The notes under the pieces are model-generated. The model did no database searches. It was not told the origin of the DNA and was given only the letters and a program-made list of their open reading frames with translations. Positions 12,000-28,269 of a DNA stretch of 55,000 nucleotides are shown here, piece by piece (the first letter of the stretch is position 1; the number at the start of each line of letters is the position of its first letter). The stretch lies in NCBI RefSeq assembly GCF_964340395.1, contig NC_135571.1:14083546-14138545 (forward strand). Direction: 5' to 3'. Source of the DNA: Glandiceps talaboti. Its lineage: Eukaryota > Hemichordata > Enteropneusta > Spengelidae. The position numbers were made by a program, and so were the translations under genes.

Positions 12000-12610
12000 G
12001 ACATTAGATAAATTGAGCTTGTGTCCCTTTAATGACATTAGACAAACTCAGTTTAAGTAGAACTTGACCATTGACTTTAATTTATTTCACGATTGCCCTG
12101 AACTTAGGCCTGAGTGAGGCCAAGTACGGCGATTAATAGCCCACAAGCCTCAGCCAAAGCCAGGAGCCCAGGGCGAGATGCATGCCCTACGATCTAAGGT
12201 CCAAAGTCAAATCAGATAACTAAATGTGTCGAATATGTATTGTTATTAAACTCATATGGTTGTAAAGGCTGTGAATTGACATAAAGTAATTGAATTACAA
12301 AAAAGACATTACTAACTCTCCGACTGTAAAACCATAGACTGTACATCATATTGAGTATGGTTGTGTGCACTTCTGTTACGGTATGACATTAAGGTAATTT
12401 GCATATAATTTGCATGAATTATACTTTTAACATAAACTTATCGATAAGTTAACTTGCCTTCAAGTTGAAAGAAAGAAAAACGGTTGTAGAAAAGACTGTT
12501 TCTTCGGGTTCTTACCTTTCCAGACTTTTCGCCTGGGGAGACGTTAACTCGAAGATAGCACCGGTAAGAATTCCGTATATTCACACATACAATCAGTAGG
12601 AATGTAAATT
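11146..12610. repeat. duplicated block, copy 2
   Basis: Second copy of 9131-10865 in direct orientation. It lacks the SINE/palindrome and most of the (TA)n expansion. Confidence 0.9.
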
Positions 12611-13562
<952 letters not shown>

Positions 13563-13569
13563 AAATGTG

Positions 13570-13628
<59 letters not shown>

Positions 13629-14700
13629 TTTCAAATATGTTTATTTATTACAAATATGTTGATAAATATGTTATTTATTTATTTATTTATTTATTTCAAA
13701 TATGTTTATTTATTACAAATGTGTTGATAAATATGTTATTTATTTATTTATTTATTCATTTATTTATTTTTTAAAGGATGACCTACGGGACGAATCCCAT
13801 TTACAGGTTCCAGCAATAAAATTGTCCAAGACAAACACCACAAATGCACAAACTAAAATTGCACTCGAAATGGAAGACAGACAAAAAACTAAACACCTAA
13901 AATAAAAACAACGTGTATCACATTATAATAAAACACTTAAACACATCAACTGAAAAGTCAAAACACATTAATCTAAAATAATCTGACTCGGTAAAGTCTT
14001 AAATCATGGCATAGCGCTGAAAATATCAATTGAAGAATTACTCTGTACAGTTTCATTTATCAAAACAAAGGCGAGTATTTCCTAATATTTATGCGACTTC
14101 GCCTCTCCCTAAAAGCAGACTGGTTCCGTAAAATCTAGTTCGAGCATTGAAATCAAGCCTAGATAACATGTAAGAACTATTATAATACTATTAGTACATT
14201 TATACAAAAACATTAAATCCTGTATTCTACGTATTCGCCTGTTATACAATGGTAACAATCCAAAAAAGGAACACAGTTCTATGTACTTGTTACTCTCATA
14301 ATTTAGACCGGACTTATCACATAAGTACTTTACAAACTTTTGTTGTACCCGCTCAAGTCGGTTGATACTCGTTTGTTGCCATATGGGTTCCAAACAATGG
14401 AGCAATACTCAAGATGACAACGAACATGTGCTAAATATAATGTTACAATAGTATTTATGTCACTGAATTCCCTACTATTTCGTTTAATAAAACCTAGCAG
14501 GGCTCTACTAGTGATGATGGATTGAATGTGATCAGTAAAATTTAAATTGGATGAAAGAATAACCCCAAGGTCTTTAACCTTATTTACTCTTGGTACAGGT
14601 GTATCGTCTATTTTTTATTGCCAGTTCAATGGTACTCTTTTATTTGTGAATAAAATTACCAAACACTTATTTACATTTAAGCTTAAATTCCAGGTGATAC
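13563..14700 (-). mobile_element. decayed 3' part of a non-LTR retrotransposon (LINE)
   Basis: On the minus strand the broken frame shows features of the C-terminal half of a LINE reverse transcriptase: VKDLGVILSSNLNFTDHI, LLGFIKRNSREF, HLEYCSIVWNPYG, then, after a frameshift, INRLERVQQKFVKYL and a LYNRRIRRIQDLMFLYK segment. One in-frame TAA (about 14620) and at least one frameshift (near 14390) show it is dead. The 3' end passes into a long AAATAAATAA-type tail (13563-13770), usual for such elements. The 5' part, including the catalytic motif, is missing. Confidence 0.8.
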
Positions 14701-16853
14701 ACCAGACTTGTAGAGACTAGTTTTCATGCTGTACAACAATTGTTTCCTGATGAAAGTGTTATAGTTCAATGGTTGGGAGCAGGGCCAACAGCAGAATAAA
14801 CATGGTACACTAGCGCTTGAGTTAGTGCTTAGATGAGAGGAGAGGAGAGGAGAGGCGAGGAGAGGCGAGACGAGGTGACTGGAAGCAGACCAAACTGAAC
14901 AGTAGGCGCAGAGCCCAGGTTCAAGTGTGCAAGTAACGGACAGTGGTAACAGTATTGTGCATCTGAAGACAGTTCTACGGCCAGTGGAATCTTCACTTGG
15001 AGTCAGTTGTAACAGTTGTTGTGTGAGGGTGAGGTTTTTTTTTTTTTTGTTTCTCATCTCCAATGGAATAGTCAGGCGGGTCGGGCGGGCGAAATAAAAA
15101 AAAAAGGGGGGCAAGAAAAAAAAATGTATTTTTTCAGTTCTATTCTCTGTCCTTTCTGTCCTGTTAGTCTCTATACAACTTCATTTCTCTTCTCTTTATT
15201 GATTTCCTTGTTACAAGTCTCTTTCCTTCATTTTAGCAAGGTTGACAAGTCTGTAGAACAACTTTGTAAGAAGATGATTAAATACTTATCATCCTGATGG
15301 GTGTATATCTGTAGCCATGAACTATTGTGTGATTTTATCAGGAGTACTAATACATTCGTCCTATTAATCAAAGTGGCATTGCCATCGCTAACAATGTTTT
15401 CAAGTTATCCAATTTGAACTTTAGTGTGTAACTTTTTGAAACACGTACGTGATTGTCACTGATCAGTGTGCTAGATGAATTTTCATTTATATATATCATT
15501 ACTTCTATGAAACATTTTTCTTCAGTGTGAACTTGTCAAAATAATCCACCAGATAACATGTCAAGCATTTCTAGAACTCAGAACCCCTTTGGGATTTACT
15601 GTTTAAAAGTAATTAAAAGTAATAATGTAAACATTGGAATGTCTTCAAAGGTCATGCATGTCATGGGTCATGAAACGGCTATGGAGTCGGTCATTTCCCA
15701 GATAATACAACTGATTTAAAGCTAAAAACTGGTCAAGAAATTTGGAATGCAGTATGACTTTTACCAATTTTAAGCATAATTTTGAAAATGATGGAAATAT
15801 TCTGAGCTATTATTGCATTGCAACAAAATGTACCGCGTGACAGTATTAATTTTGAGCCCTGTCCCTCATCAAACCTCAACGGCTTCTGCCATGATGAAAG
15901 ACACATGCTGCTCTGACGTAACAAAGGGGTTGGGTGGGTGGGTGGGTGAGAGGGGGGGGGTAGACGGCGGTGTTCTGCCAAGGTTTCCAACAAGTGGGGA
16001 CACAGGCCCCTTAGTTCCAAAAAGTGGTGTCATTTGACAGGGAGTGGGGTCAATTATTATTGTTTATGAAATATTCATATAAATTATCTCAGACCACTAT
16101 AGAGATACTGTGGTCTGAGATATTCCATTACGTATAGACCATTAACTAACAACATAAAAAAATTCCATTCATAATAACAGTTCCCAGTGCTAAAATTTAT
16201 AATTCCTTTTTTTCAGACAAGGACAATGACCAACTTCAAAATAAGTCACAGTGAACATATGATTGAATAAAAACTTTGAGAATTCCTAAACTTGTAACCA
16301 CTTGTTTCATTTTTAAAATTGTTAGTACACTGCTGTGTTTATCATTCCCTCTTCAAATTCATGACATTTTGAAGAAAAAAAATCCCTGACTTTAAAAAGT
16401 ACCAAATGTGAACGAAAAACTTACAAATAATAGTCAAACAAACTTTAAAATAATTTATTTTTTATTAATTAACCGTTACTGGCTGTGTATCATGATTTGG
16501 TCCTGCTATATCAAATGACAGCATAGTTACGTACCGTAAACTTGCAATGATACGGAAAGCTGACATGAGGTGTCCTTGAAACTCAGAACTTGAATCTTTA
16601 ACTAAAACTATCAACAAAGTCAAAGTTGGGATGCTCTGTAAATATTACATTAATTTTTTTCTGATTTGCACAACAAGTTCGTTCTTCATGTCTGACCGGG
16701 CGCACATGCATCGGCCGTCTATAGTGGCCATGCCAGTGATTACGCATTGATTCAGTGCCCAACATTCACGTGTCACTAGCACTGTCAACATCATGCAACA
16801 CGATCCCCTAACACAGCTTTTTCGGAATCAAAATACACATGTACTCATCTAAT
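14701..16853. other. intergenic, no gene recognised
   Basis: Contains GAGAGGA-rich repeats (14834-14870), a T-tract/A-tract pair around 15035-15125 next to GGTCGGGCGGG resembling sequence at 17400-17480, G-rich GGGT repeats (15930-15962), and a perfect 13-bp hairpin at 16085-16122. Open frames are short and unconvincing. Confidence 0.5.
16085..16122. repeat. perfect 13-bp inverted repeat
   Basis: TATCTCAGACCAC at 16085-16097 pairs exactly with GTGGTCTGAGATA at 16110-16122 across a 12-base loop. No gene adjacent; function unknown. Confidence 0.85.
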
Positions 16854-17042
16854 TTAACCCATCAACAAATGAAAATCACAACCTGTCCCATAAATTTGGT
16901 TCACGAAGGCTTCTGAGCTGTGGCATGGCAGATGTTCCGGTAGCAAGTTCAGTGTTTCGCACACGTCAGTGATTAGGTCAGAGGTCACGACAGTGACAGT
17001 AGACAAAACATGTGACGAGAGACGTCCATTTCGACGTCTCAT
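16854..17042 (-). CDS. possible small ORF, unassigned
   Basis: Sixty-two codons starting MRRRNGRLSSHV and ending CDFHLLMG in one of the few less AT-rich stretches. Codon choice looks less random than in neighbouring frames, but I recognise no domain, and no splice partners were found. It may be a transposon remnant or chance. Confidence 0.15.
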   Translation of the reverse strand: MRRRNGRLSSHVLSTVTVVTSDLITDVCETLNLLPEHLPCHSSEAFVNQIYGTGCDFHLLMG

Positions 17043-19730
<2,688 letters not shown>

Positions 19731-20186
19731 GGTGATTTTGTACAGTTGAATGGACCGGTCATTTTGGTTTCATTAATTTGGTTATTTTGCTATTACATTA
19801 TGACACAAGCTTTCATTTTTGGTCGGTTCATATTTTGCTAATTATATTTGAAAAGTGAAAAACCACAATTTTTAGACGTTTAATTTCACATGTTTTGTTT
19901 TGAAGATTATCAAGAAATACCCTCAAAGTAATTTTGAAGAAAAAATGCGCATCGTGGTCATATATCAATTTGTTGTGACATTTGCGGCCACATGCCTAAT
20001 AAAACTAAAACTAAATATTTAAATATGGGTACTTTGAATGTCCTAATTACTCATTCAAGGCCATAGGCGTATACATATATGTAAAATTATTTCAAATCCA
20101 GACTATGATAGGGAGATAAATAGATATGACACAGCATTATCAAGTAATGACGTCATCATTTGCACCGACTTGAATTCCAACATATA
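19731..20186. other. 3' flank of lectin gene B
   Basis: Aligns by eye with about 370-798 downstream of lectin A and marks the near edge of the second copy of the lectin duplication. No extra exon seen. Confidence 0.6.
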
Positions 20187-20203
20187 TTAGGTACAACAAT
20201 CCG
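20187..20203 (-). CDS. lectin B coding exon 5 (stop exon)
   Basis: Acceptor TTCTCTCTTTTCACAG, then 17 coding bases giving the end of a Thr codon, DCCT and TAA. Same layout as gene A (TAG). Confidence 0.78.
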
Positions 20204-23200
20204 CTGTGAAAAGAGAGAACATATCAATGTATTAACTATGGGCGAGATCAATAGTTCAATGTTGGATATAAAAATTAATTCTTTTAGTTAGGCCTCAGAC
20301 CCTCCCCCCCCCCCCGCCCTCCTTCCAACTAATTAAATTGTCCAACATTGATAATGATTCAGAGAGTACAATGAATTTCAAATCAGTATGTAGTAGTATG
20401 TATTGTTACAAATACAGAGCCGGTATGTAGTTAAGAACAAATCGGTGTGTTGTTGACACTTTACTTTAGTGCCATACATTTACTATTGCAAAATTCTCTA
20501 TTTCTCAATCTGATATTTTGTAGAAATATTTGTATTTAGGGGTACAAAACAAATCCGTTAAAAGTACATTCGATTTTGCAGGATGAGAACTATAATGACT
20601 TTAACCCACCTCCAAAGTAAAAGAATTTAGGTTTTTTATCCTACATTGAACTATTGATCTTGTCACTTAATAGAATTAGAAATCGCGATGTTGCCATAAT
20701 AATCTTGAAAGTGTTACAGAAGTCGCGATGTATTACACAGTACATGTATGTCATCACAAAAGTCGTGATGTATTACACAGTAAATGTATGTCATCACAGA
20801 AGTTGTGATGTATTACACAGTAAATGTGTATCACACAAGTCGTGATGTATTACACAGTAAATGTATATCACACAAGTCGTGATGTATTACACAGTAAATG
20901 TATATCACACAAGTCGTGATGTATTACACAGTAAATGTATGTCATCGCAGAAATCGTGATGTATTATGTTATAATTTGTACATCTTCACAGACGTCATGA
21001 TGAATTACACTTTAATGTTTACGTCTTCATAGAAGTCATGATATATTACATACTAATTGTTACACCACCGCACAAACTGAGTCATAATGTACTATTCTGT
21101 AATTGTTACGTCACCACACAAACTGAGTCATAATTGTTACGTCACCACACAAACTGAGTCATAATGTACTACTCTGTAATTGTTACAACACCACATAAAC
21201 TGAGTCATAATGTACTACTCTGTAATTGTTACGTCACCACACAAATTGAGTCATAATGTACTACTCTGTAATTGTTACACCACCGCACAAACTGAGTCAT
21301 AATGTACTACTCTGTAATTGTTACAACACCACATAAACTGAGTCATAATGTGCTACTCTGTAATTGTTACGTCACCACATAAACTGAGTCATAATGTACT
21401 ACTCTGTAATTGTTACGTCACCACACAAACTGACGAGTCATAATGTACTACTCTGTAATTGTTACGTTTCCACAAAAGTCAAGCTGTCACTACTCATACA
21501 ACATAAAACAAACTATAGCAGAAACACAAGCTATTAAAATTATGAATTTAATATGTGTTATCCGAAAATATTCGTCATTCTGGTAAAATAGCCATAAAGA
21601 CATTGACTTACTTGATACTTCACAGACGAGACCCTTTGCACGGTAGTCGCAATATTCGTCATCCCACAGAAGCTTGTAGCCATAGCGGAACCTTTTAAAG
21701 AAAACACATTATGACGTTATGTGTTCTGTTTAAGTTACTGGTTATATTCAATACAAGATTGAGTAGGTAGAAAGAGTAAACTACTAGTATTTCTTTCGTT
21801 GACATGTAACCAGACATGGACATAATCAGAGTTTATATGATTACACTATTGAGGGTGTCGGTGGTTTACCGCATATTACAAATTACTATATTAAGTTCAC
21901 TTTACTGATGCCAATTAAATACCTATCTCTTGTTGACAGAACTCAAAGCTGGCATATACATGGTAATATATTAATGATTCGATAATAAGTTTGTATAAGC
22001 TGGTGTTTACCGAAACGTTGGCGATCGCACAGAAAGATTAATATGTATTTAAACGTCAGGTGGAATATTTCAGTGCCTTTTTTCAACGCATTTATAAGCC
22101 GATATGAATACTGCATGTTATAGTTAGGACTACTTGTTTTTAGCAAGAGTTATTTCTGTAAACTAGCCAGGCAAACAATATTTATAAAGCCAGGTTATGT
22201 CATATGTCCTGTCCATTAGGGTCAAGTTACTTACCAGAGCTGCACACAGTCCTGTCCATTAGGGTCAAGTTACTTACCAGAGCTGCACATAGTCCTGTCA
22301 ATTAGGGTCAAGTTACTTACCAGAGCTGCACACAGTCCTGTCCATTAGGGTCAAGTTACTTACCAGAGCTGCACACAGTCCTGTCCATTAAAGTCAAGTT
22401 ACTTACCAGAGCTGCACACAGTCCTGTCCATTAGAGTCAAGTTACTTACCAGAGCTGCAAACATTCCTGTCCATTAGAGTCAAGTTACTTACCAGAGCTG
22501 CACACATTCCTGTCCATTAGAGTCAAGTTACTTACCAGAGCTGCACACAGTCCTGTCCATTAGGGTTAAGTTACTTACCAGAGCTGCACACATTCCTGTC
22601 CATTAGGGTCAAGTTACTTACCAGAGCTGCACACAGTCCTGTCCATTAAAGTCAAGTTACTTACCAGAGCTGCACACAGTCCTGTCCATTAAAGTTAAGT
22701 TACTTACCAGAGCTGCACATAGTCCTGTCCATTAGGGTCAAGTTACTTACCAGAGCTGCACACAGTCCTGTCCATTAGGGTCAAGTTACTTACCAGAGCT
22801 GCACACAGTCCTGTCCATTAAAGTTAAGTTACTTACCAGAGCTGCACATAGTCCTGTCCATTAGGGTCAAGTTACTTACCAGAGCTGCACACAGTCCTGT
22901 CCATTAGGGTCAAGTTACTTACCAGAGCTGCACACAGTCCTGTCCATTAAAGTCAAGTTACTTACCAGAGCTGCACACAGTCCTGTCCATTAGAGTCAAG
23001 TTACTTACCAGAGCTGCACACAGTCCTGTCCATTAGAGTCAAGTTACTTACCAGAGCTGCACACAGTCCTGTCCATTAGGGTCGTGTTTATCATTGTTAT
23101 TGGGTTCACCAGTGGCCCAGTTAGTATAGCAGTCCTCACACATTGGGTCGCCATCACTCCACACATAATTGCCCTCCACTTCAGCATCACCCAGTCCAAT

Positions 23201-23836
23201 CCAGAAACCATAATATTTAACGCAATCTTGATTATCCATCTCTTGCTCCATGATAAAGTTACGAACTGCGTCATCAATTTCCTTGGTCTTCAGATTGGCC
23301 AATGTGCCTGGTGGATCCAGACCTTCACAAAACTTCTGAGCCTCGTCCTTGGAATACATCTCCTTTCCCTGGGCACAGTGGACTTCGTAACGTTTACACA
23401 TACAGAACGAAGCTGAGTATTGGAAACATGACAGATACCAAAATATTGAAATATTGTTAGTCGATAATCTGACCGGTCGATCGATATATCGACCAATCAA
23501 TCAAACAATCAATCGGTCTGTCGGTCCGTCAGTCAGTCAGTCAACCAATCAAATGGAATTGAATAGTTAGACCACACTGAGGTTATATTTGTTAAATATG
23601 TGATGAGTCTAAAAGATCACATAAGAATAAATGTTTACAGGAGTTTTTCAAATATGAAAATTTTCACAAGATATTTATACATATTTTAAAATCACTGTGA
23701 TAGTCAATTTTAGAATGTTCTTTTTATACTATGAATACACGATTGTAGTTCATCTAGATGATTACAGAGATTTGATTTAAGAATCATGACAACATAAATA
23801 AGACCATTCAATGCTTGCATATAATTAATACACGAT

Positions 23837-23918
<82 letters not shown>

Positions 23919-25048
23919 TAGATGACATTATAGAGATGGTACTCAAATTTGATAACAAGTACTACAAGTTACAAATTCAACCCTGAAATACTTACGTCCA
24001 CATTCGTCTAAATCCGAGCAAGACTGTTAGTGTCATGCAATATAAATGTGAATAGTTAGTTAGTAGGTATACAGTTATGTCAAAAAGCACCACGGCAGTT
24101 ATTTGGACGGTGTAAGTAATATGTAATCTATTGCAGGTAGGATTTCATAGCAATAAACAGTAATACTTAGATTAAAAAACTAACATAATACTATAAACAA
24201 ACTGTCAACGTTCATGCTTGGAAAACTAACATAGGTGAATGTATAGTAGATTTTAGAGATGGCTTTTGAATAATGACTCTACTGTAAAAAGGTATTTGTA
24301 GCGAAGACTTCGAAGAACAGAATGATTTAAATATTAGTTATCATTTCATGATCATGGTTATTCCAATCTCATGTATGAGGCGATATGTCCAGATCCTGTG
24401 TGAGTTGAGATTTCACGTGTGAGTTGAGATTTCACGTGTGAGTTCAGATTGTGAGATGTGACGATGATGTGTGATGTGTGATGGGGTGAGATGTAATGTC
24501 ATGTGTGAGCTGAGATATCATGTGTGATATGTGAGGATAGATGTCATGTGTGACATCGTATATGAGATATCATGTGTGAGGTGTCTTGTGTGATGAGGTG
24601 ATTTATCATATTGAGGGGATATCATGTGAGAGGTGAGATGTCACGTCTGAGGTGAGATGTGGTGTGGTGTGAGGGTAGTTTTTTAGGGGGGGGGTGATTC
24701 TTAATGTTTCTCCAAACTATACGAGTTTTTAATTTCTAATCCAAGATATGATAATGGTAAAGAATAGAAATGACCGTCACAGTAACAATGTTTTCGAACT
24801 AATACTCTCATTACAACAACATTATAGTTATAGGGAAAGTAAAATAATGGCACAGTGAGTTGCTGTTTCTCTTTTCAAACACCGAATCAACCAATCTATA
24901 ATTTGGAAGGTTTTCAAACAACCATTCTTCGGATAATACAGGGATAACAGTTTGGTATAAATAAATTCCTTACTTTTGACTCCCATATGGAAGAGTCTAC
25001 ATTGACGTATAGACAGCAGACAACGATGAAAACCAGTTTCAGATCCAT
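20187..25048 (-). CDS. secreted C-type lectin, gene B (5 coding exons, join of 24974-25048, 23996-24023, 23052-23412, 21612-21691, 20187-20203)
   Basis: Predicted 186-residue secreted protein: signal peptide (residues 1 to about 20), linker SCSDLDECG (26-34), and a C-type lectin domain from about residue 38 to 178. Motifs in order: WIGL at 105-108, W119, EPN at 137-139, Cys151, WDD at 164-166, Cys169 and Cys178; the tail is TDCCT. EPN plus WDD is close to the set that binds mannose-type sugars through calcium in this family, so sugar binding is plausible. All splice sites are GT-AG and in phase (0/1/2/1). Relative to gene A it has two extra cysteines, C27 in the linker and C129 in the long loop, both absent in A (Gly and Ser). 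Intron 3 opens with a 43-bp array of donor copies, and the upstream intron holds a pentanucleotide array of nearly 700 bp. Confidence 0.9.
20690..21475. repeat. two tandem arrays in lectin B intron 4
   Basis: 20690-20970: units of about 36-41 bases with GTGATGTATTACACAGTAAA. 21050-21475: units of about 45 bases with TAATTGTTACGTCACCACAC then ACTGAGTCATAATGTACTAC. Lectin A has only one to three units of each (1450-1670), so the arrays expanded in B or shrank in A. Confidence 0.92.
21612..21691 (-). CDS. lectin B coding exon 4
   Basis: Eighty bases, acceptor TTTAAAAG, donor GTAAGT, phases 2 to 1. Encodes FRYGYKLLWDDEYCDY and RAKGLVCEVS. Differs from A mainly at two Tyr residues (A has Ser and Asn). 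Confidence 0.88.
22208..23051 (-). repeat. 43-bp splice-junction minisatellite of lectin B
   Basis: Nineteen tandem units of exactly 43 bp (22227 to 23044 is 817 bases) plus a partial unit, abutting exon 3. Unit content is as in lectin A: 32 exon-derived bases and 11 intron-derived bases with GTAAGT. Variant units (AAAGT, AGAGT, GGGT in the spacer) are mixed through both arrays. Confidence 0.95.
23052..23412 (-). CDS. lectin B coding exon 3 (main lectin domain)
   Basis: 361 bases, phase 1 to phase 2, acceptor CAATACTCAG, donor CTG/GTAAGT. Encodes SFCMCKRYEVHC through YTNWATGEPNNN and QDCVQLW. Contains EPN and the extra Cys in MCEDCYTN. Confidence 0.93.
23836..23920. repeat. (GACA)n microsatellite
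   Basis: About 21 tetranucleotide units in lectin B intron 2, matching the GACA part at 4408-4452. Confidence 0.97.
23996..24023 (-). CDS. lectin B coding exon 2 (28-nt micro-exon)
   Basis: Acceptor CACTAACAG, 28 bases encoding SCSDLDECG plus one base, donor GTAAGT. The length is the one that links signal exon (phase 0) to lectin exon (phase 1). The AG six codons further in that gene A retains is not present here in frame. Confidence 0.75.
24370..24690. repeat. degenerate GTGAG/GATGTCA-type array in lectin B
   Basis: Short counterpart of the array at 4890-5725, in the intron between coding exons 1 and 2. Confidence 0.8.
24974..25048 (-). CDS. lectin B coding exon 1 (signal peptide)
   Basis: Twenty-five codons beginning MDLKLVFIVVCCLY and ending IWESK, donor GTAAGG in phase 0. 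Acceptor TTATAG seven bases before the ATG, so the exon starts at 25055. Confidence 0.88.
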
Positions 25049-25087
25049 TCTGGTGCTATAACATCAAAACGTCATAAGTTATGTTTT

Positions 25088-25745
25088 ATACACAACACAA
25101 CACAACACAACACAACACAACACAACACAATGTAACAAAACACCAAACAATGTAACACAACACAACATAACATAACATAACATAACATAACATAACACAA
25201 CACAACACAACATAACATAACACAAAACAACACGACACGACACGATACCACACCACACCACACGACACAACACAACACAACACAACACAACACAACACGA
25301 CACGACACAACACGACGCAACCCAATACGACACGACACGACACGACACGACACGACACGACACAAAACAACACAACACAACACAACACAACACAACACAA
25401 CACAACACAACACAACAACATGTAACACAACACGACATATTACAACATAATACAACACAATACAATACACAACACAACACAACACAACACAACACAACAC
25501 AATGTAACAAAACACCAAACAATGTAACACAACATAACATAACATAACATAACATAACATAACACAACACAACATAACACAAAACAACACGACACGACAC
25601 CACACCACACCACACGACACAACACAACACAACACAACACAACACAACACAACACAACACAATGTAACACAACACCATACAATGTAACACAACACAACAC
25701 AACACAACACAACACAACACAACACAACACAACACAACACAATGA
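25088..25745. repeat. long (AACAC)n pentanucleotide array in the 5' UTR intron of lectin B
   Basis: About 660 bases of AACAC units with AACAT, GACAC and CCACAC variants. It appears to contain an internal duplication: the AATGTAACAAAACACCAAAC segment occurs at about 25130 and 25500. A 5-bp unit without stop codons keeps several minus-strand frames open; the resulting Cys-Val-Val-Leu proteins are artefacts. Confidence 0.95.
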
Positions 25746-26318
25746 GACATAATGAAACACAATGCCACATAACACAATATGCAATTAATGCAATGCAAGA
25801 TTACTATGCAACGCTCTCTCTCTCTCTACACACACACAAATATAAAATGAAACATAATGTGAAATTCATCGTCTTGTTCGTCCAACTGCTACATGTTAAT
25901 CTTTTTAGGGATACCAATTAATCAAGACAGCTCATGCAAAGAATATCTAGTAAATTTGAATGTTGGTACGAATTGTATAGCATCAGACGATATAATGTAG
26001 CAATGTTAGTAAGATTTTTTGTTGAGCCAGACGATAGCAATATTGGCAAGATTGTTTGTTTAACCAGATGATAGTGTCGATTCTGAAGACGGTCTGTTTT
26101 AGTCTTTCTGGCTTCTATACGTATAAAAGTATAAAAGTACACTAATTGTAATGGTACGTTACATATTATATTCTTTGTTTGCAAACTTACGATTTTTACA
26201 GTATTCAAAATGTTATACGACTGTCTACATCAAACCGTGGACGAACGGAACCCGTCACAAACAGTGAAAGTAATAATATTTGCCAAACAAAGAACTGGAA
26301 ACTGTTTTTGAAACATAC

Positions 26319-26376
26319 CTACTGCAGCAGTGTCGGCTAGCCAACTTCGTAGCAGATATGTTGTCAAGTGCCTCTT
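26319..26376 (-). other. probable untranslated first exon of lectin B
   Basis: Conserved with 7656-7705; donor CAGTAG/GTATGT. Transcription start inferred near 26375 from the TATA box. Confidence 0.55.
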
Positions 26377-26403
26377 CTCTGACAGTGCTGCAGCTGGCAC
26401 ATA

Positions 26404-26413
26404 TTTATATAAA
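26404..26413 (-). promoter_or_regulatory. TATA box of lectin B
   Basis: TTTATATAAA at the position matching the TATA box of gene A, flanked by conserved sequence (AACACGTTT...GTG). Confidence 0.55.
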
Positions 26414-26419
26414 GTATTA

Positions 26420-28269
26420 AACACGTTTCAATGAGTCATTATATTATAATTAATTTCATTCTTTGATATTGTGACGATTTTCCTCATAATTAATTAAATA
26501 TTGACAATGTCTGCTTGTTTATTAGTTAATGGTCAGCGATAATATAAAGTCAGGTGTACCATATTGATGACGTCAAAATACAGCTAAGGTTACTTATATT
26601 ATATGACCAATCAGTTTGAATACTTGATGTAATGATACCGTACTATATAGACACTTTTCTATATTCAATTCTTGCCAGTTTGTTTTAGATCATGTCCACA
26701 GGTAATATAGAAGAAAAATATACATATGGTTTACTTTTAGTATTAATATACCTTTATTTTCTGAAGATCAACCACATTTGGAGTAATACATGAAAATATC
26801 TCTGCAGCCTGGGTTCAAACCCACCAGGTGTCCGCTGGGTTTCGTTAAATGTACTGTCACAGATGACATATTTATATTTTCAGTAAACTGAATATTTTAA
26901 CAACATCGCATGGCCTAGTTTGACTGAAAGGTCAATAGACTGTCTCAAGGATATTGGATTTAGACCACACAGGATTCCAAGCATACTCGAATACATGAGA
27001 CGACAGTCTGCATTTCATAAATATCTAGGATTCATAGTGATCATTCATCAATGTTTTAAAATTACTTTTAGGGTATTATAACGCCCATGAAAACTCTATA
27101 TGGAGTGCATTAATTATTTGGCCATTGGCCATGCGTTATGTGTATTTAGACTTTAAGGACGTCACAATAAAGGTCACTGGGGACTGACAGGCACTTCAGA
27201 TTTGGCAAGAGGACTTGGCTTGGCGGGAAGTCAATGAACGAGGCACTATGCTGGGTGTTTGCCTTCGTCTCGAGTGTAGATTTATACACAAACTGTGTAG
27301 TCTGAGATAATTCCCTTTAAAGTTCAAGTGTGATCCTGGTACGTACATACAGAAGTTGAGTCAGATATGAGATATGAGAGTGATTCGGGCGTTATTACTT
27401 GGTCTATCAGCTGTGTGCGAAGATCAGTAGTAATAGTACTACACTGTAAGTAAGAAGAGTGTCATTCAGTTTGACTCTACCGAACAACGCAGGTTTTCTC
27501 CGAGTACTCCGGTTTCCTCCTGCACTAACACTGAACCAAAGGAGCCTATAAATGGAACTAACTCCCGTTGGTTATCCGATAAATAAATTAAAATTAAATT
27601 AAATAAATCATGAAGTCACTTTGTGCATATTGCAGACATTTTGTAGCATTCATGCATGGCAATTTTCTTTTAAATTGATGTCTAAATGTAATGCAATATA
27701 AGGGAAGAAGAGAAATGTATAATGCATTCATTGTTTTGGTGGTCATGAATCTTTTAACTGAATGGTGGCCATATTTGTAGTGAATAGTCATGCTTTACTG
27801 CACAACTCAACAACGTTAACACATGAAGATTCCATTCAATTGAGTATCCCTATATTAGTAGACGTACAATCTCCTGAGACCTTGACCTTGACTTCCCATC
27901 TGGGTCAATTATCAAAATCCAGCCATTTCCACTACATCACATACAATTTTTAGTATTTATAACAAATTGTGAATTTATTTTAGAATCACGACCCCATTCA
28001 CTGAAATAGAAATAAAGTATTTGAGGGGATGTGCCTTGTACGAAGACTTGTCTATCATTGATATACTTCTCATAATGAACTGTCACAGGATGCTATTAAA
28101 ATGAGACGGCATATTCTGTGTGAAAGAAACACTTCTGCCTTGCTGACTTAACAGTAGTTTGTTAATTACAGGGTATGGTTACTATATTCCGATGTGCAGT
28201 TACTCTGGATTTTAGTCTTAAAAAATAGTATCAGTGGCGTTGTAGCACAACTGTACAGTTTTTAAAATT
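26420..28269. other. intergenic, no gene recognised
   Basis: The lectin duplication fades out near 26650. The rest is single-copy-looking AT-rich sequence with only short frames. A TCCGGTTTCCTCCTGCACTA segment near 27507 looks like a dispersed repeat of the kind common in invertebrate genomes. Confidence 0.4.

Noticed and set aside
25072-25798. Minus-strand frames of 114-239 codons rich in Cys, Val and Leu
   Set aside because: They are translations of the AACAC pentanucleotide array; low-complexity, open in several frames, inside a lectin intron.
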